Positions 1 to 7,379 of a stretch of DNA of 7,379 nt are shown here, one piece after another. The DNA is from Acidobacteriaceae bacterium. Its GTDB lineage: Bacteria; Acidobacteriota; Terriglobia; Terriglobales; Acidobacteriaceae. The translations under genes and the position numbers were made by a program. The stretch lies in the NCBI GenBank assembly GCA_030039895.1, contig JASHUR010000129.1, forward strand, positions 1-7,379, in the 5' to 3' direction. The notes below the pieces were generated by a model. That model saw only the letters and a list, made by a program, of their open reading frames with translations, did not search any database and was not told where the DNA came from. Every line of letters begins with the position of its first letter. Within the stretch, counting starts at the first letter, position 1.

Positions 1-2595
<2,595 letters not shown>

Positions 2596-2600
2596 CAGCA

Positions 2601-2629
2601 GCCGCCCGCTTCTTAAAGAAGCGGGTGGC
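2601..2629 (+). other. Stem-loop 1 in the rpoB-rpoC spacer
   Basis: This is a near-perfect inverted repeat starting six bases after the rpoB stop codon. The core arms CCCGCTTC (2605-2612) and GAAGCGGG (2618-2625) enclose the loop TTAAA. Four further pairs, one of them G-U, extend it to a 12-pair stem (2601-2612 with 2618-2629). No T run follows on either strand, so it does not look like a standard intrinsic terminator. It may be an RNA-stability or processing element, or a pause or attenuation site between the two subunit genes. The structure is seen in the sequence; the function is inferred. Confidence 0.7.
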
Positions 2630-2645
2630 CGCGCAAAAAGTTTGA

Positions 2646-2673
2646 GCGGCCTTCAGGAAACATCGAAGGCCGC
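2646..2673 (+). other. Stem-loop 2 in the rpoB-rpoC spacer
   Basis: The arms GCGGCCTTC (2646-2654) and GAAGGCCGC (2665-2673) pair perfectly over nine bases around a ten-base loop. No T run follows, so it is not a typical terminator. Its 5' arm GCGGCC (2646-2651) can also pair with GGCCGC at 2627-2632. That segment shares three bases (2627-2629) with the 3' arm of stem-loop 1, so the alternative fold would break stem-loop 2 and the base of stem-loop 1. Pairing is evident; a regulatory role is speculation. Confidence 0.65.
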
Positions 2674-2732
2674 AGGCAAAGAACTGAAGTAAACCGCAGC
2701 GCAAAAACCATTGGCTAATGGCGATTGGCTGC

Positions 2733-2739
2733 AAGGAGG
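2733..2739 (+). promoter_or_regulatory. Ribosome binding site deciding the rpoC start
   Basis: AAGGAGG matches the anti-Shine-Dalgarno core and lies six bases before TTG 2746. An earlier in-frame TTG at 2725 would place this site inside the coding sequence (codons 4-5) and adds seven residues not expected in RpoC. The spacing therefore supports TTG 2746 as the start. Confidence 0.85.
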
Positions 2740-2745
2740 AACACC

Positions 2746-6939
<4,194 letters not shown>

Positions 6940-6946
6940 TAACGGC

Positions 6947-6993
6947 GGTCATCCTGAGCGGAGCACAAAGTGCGAAGCGAAGGACCTGCATTT
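6947..6993 (+). repeat. Dispersed intergenic repeat of the GTCATCCTGAGCG...GCGAAGGACCTGC type
   Basis: The element starts seven bases after the rpoC stop codon. Its outer parts GGTCATCCTGAGCG and GAAGCGAAGGACCTGC flank a small internal hairpin, GCAC (6963-6966), AAA, GTGC (6970-6973). Outer segments GGT/CCT and AGG/ACC could also pair, giving an imperfect cruciform. From memory, near-identical elements recur in intergenic regions of acidobacterial and some other genomes and give rise to spurious peptides such as SLRTLCSAQDD, which the minus strand here indeed encodes. Only one copy is in this window, so repetitiveness is not shown by the sequence itself. Confidence 0.6.
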
Positions 6994-6995
6994 AC

Positions 6996-7023
6996 AAAGC
7001 CCCGCAGCAATGCGGGGCTTTTT
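6996..7023 (+). terminator. Rho-independent terminator after rpoC
   Basis: The arms AAAGCCCCGCA (6996-7006) and TGCGGGGCTTT (7011-7021) form an 11-pair perfect stem with a stable GCAA (GNRA) tetraloop, ending in TTTTT (7019-7023). The G+C core of eight pairs plus the T run is a classic intrinsic terminator. It lies 57 bases past the rpoC stop, so the rpoBC transcript most likely ends here. On the minus strand only three Ts follow the stem, so termination in that direction would be weaker. Confidence 0.93.
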
Positions 7024-7029
7024 GTTGCC

Positions 7030-7048
7030 TTGGCTCCTAGCGAGCCAA
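7030..7048 (+). other. Small inverted repeat after the terminator
   Basis: TTGGCTC (7030-7036) and GAGCCAA (7042-7048) form a perfect seven-pair stem with loop CTAGC, six bases after the terminator T run. There is no T run of its own, so it is not a second terminator in plain form. It could be a 3'-end structure in read-through RNA or a protein-binding palindrome; nothing else in the sequence points to a role. Confidence 0.35.
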
Positions 7049-7079
7049 CAGCGTTCAATGAAAGTCGATGTTTATCACC

Positions 7080-7109
7080 TTGACGTGAGATATCTCTCAG
7101 CGACACTAT
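7080..7109 (+). promoter_or_regulatory. Weak sigma-70-type promoter candidate for the downstream frame
   Basis: TTGACG (7080-7085) is a five-of-six match to the -35 consensus. CACTAT (7104-7109), 18 bases later, keeps the important second A and final T of a -10 box but matches only three of six positions. A start near 7116 would give a leader of about 80 bases before GTG 7195. It sits after the rpoC terminator, where a new promoter would be needed. The -10 box is poor, so this is only a candidate. Confidence 0.28.
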
Positions 7110-7182
7110 GTTTCAAAGTATTCTCCCAGTAAACGGAGCCACGAAAGAGCAGCTATTGCCCTGAGTTAGTCCTGGATCAGCG

Positions 7183-7190
7183 GGAGGAGG
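7183..7190 (+). promoter_or_regulatory. Ribosome binding site candidate for the terminal small gene
   Basis: GGAGGAGG is a strong purine-rich Shine-Dalgarno-like sequence. GTG 7195 follows after four bases (seven if the first GGAGG is used). The ATG at 7191 directly after it reaches a stop within five codons, and GTG 7193 gives 32 codons in another frame before TAG. GTG 7195 is therefore the start that yields a lasting open frame. Confidence 0.4.
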
Positions 7191-7194
7191 ATGT

Positions 7195-7379
7195 GTGGCC
7201 AATAAGCGAAGAACATTGGGATTCGTTGAATTTTGCGGCGAGGTCTGGAGCCATTGGGAGGCGCGCTTCGGCACGACATTTTCCGTGGTAGTCACAATTA
7301 TCCAATACGTATATCTAGCGGTCTGGAACCCACCTCGAATCCCAGCCTTGATGAAAGCGCTGCCTCCCCCTCTCTGGAT
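7195..7379 (+). CDS. Hypothetical small protein with a hydrophobic segment, 3'-truncated by the window edge
   Basis: A frame opens with GTG at 7195 and stays open for 61 codons to the end of the window. I do not recognise the product. It begins VANKRRTLGFVEFCGEVWSH, with basic residues NKRR near the start. A hydrophobic, aromatic stretch follows at about residues 30-46 (FSVVVTIIQYVYLAVW), which could be one membrane helix, then a proline-rich part (NPPRIPALMKALPPPLW). The in-frame stop TGA at 7162-7164 bounds it upstream and GTG 7195 is the only usable start between. A strong GGAGGAGG precedes it. Against it, codon use is mixed and not biased to C/G in the third position like rpoBC, and 61 open codons can occur by chance. 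It lies beyond the rpoC terminator, so it would be a separate transcription unit. Confidence 0.4.
   Translation, partial: MANKRRTLGFVEFCGEVWSHWEARFGTTFSVVVTIIQYVYLAVWNPPRIPALMKALPPPLW

Noticed and set aside
2601..2645. Stem-loop 1 as a rho-independent terminator between rpoB and rpoC
   Set aside because: The stem is followed by CGCGCAAAAAG, with no T run on the plus strand and none after it on the minus strand; termination here would also cut off an essential gene.
2725..2727. Upstream TTG as the rpoC start
   Set aside because: It would place the AAGGAGG ribosome binding site inside the coding region and add MAARRNT, which is not typical of RpoC.
2708..2730. Direct repeat ATTGGCT (2710-2716 and 2724-2730) and small hairpin CCATT/AATGG before rpoC
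   Set aside because: The repeats are only seven bases and the stem five pairs, within chance expectation, and no link to a known operator was seen.
7113..7295. Minus-strand frame of 60 codons opposite the terminal small gene
   Set aside because: It starts with GTG without a Shine-Dalgarno sequence, its residues look like random composition (many Pro, Ser, Thr, Asn), and the plus-strand frame has the better ribosome binding site.

Overview
The window is a high-G+C housekeeping segment. It carries the 3' two thirds of rpoB and all of rpoC, followed by a rho-independent terminator and about 350 bases of lower-G+C sequence with the start of one small unrecognised gene. The organism is most likely an acidobacterium of the Terriglobia/Acidobacteriaceae type. 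This rests on the look of the RpoC N-terminus (MYRSSPFELTSPITDFDAIR...), on lineage-specific lengthening of RpoB, and on a GGTCATCCTGAGCG...GCGAAGGACCTGC intergenic element of a family I recall as common in those genomes. It is inference from memory; no search was run.

Layout. Bases 1-2595: RNA polymerase beta subunit, entered in the middle of rifampicin-region cluster II and running to its stop. Bases 2596-2745: a 150-base spacer with two strong hairpins that share a sequence able to pair in an alternative way, then a near-perfect ribosome binding site. Bases 2746-6939: complete beta-prime subunit, best started at TTG 2746. Bases 6940-7023: a dispersed-type repeat followed at once by a strong GCAA-loop intrinsic terminator that ends the rpoBC transcript. 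Bases 7024-7379: less G+C-rich sequence with a small inverted repeat, a weak promoter candidate, and a GTG-started reading frame with a strong ribosome binding site and a hydrophobic segment that runs off the window end.

Beta and beta-prime together form the catalytic crab claw of the core RNA polymerase. All active-site and zinc-binding residues that can be checked here are intact, so both genes look functional and normal for a bacterium. No defence system, mobile element, CRISPR array or metabolic cluster is visible. The points worth a second look are the insertions in beta, the structured rpoB-rpoC spacer, the repeat placed against the terminator, and the small membrane-like frame at the end.
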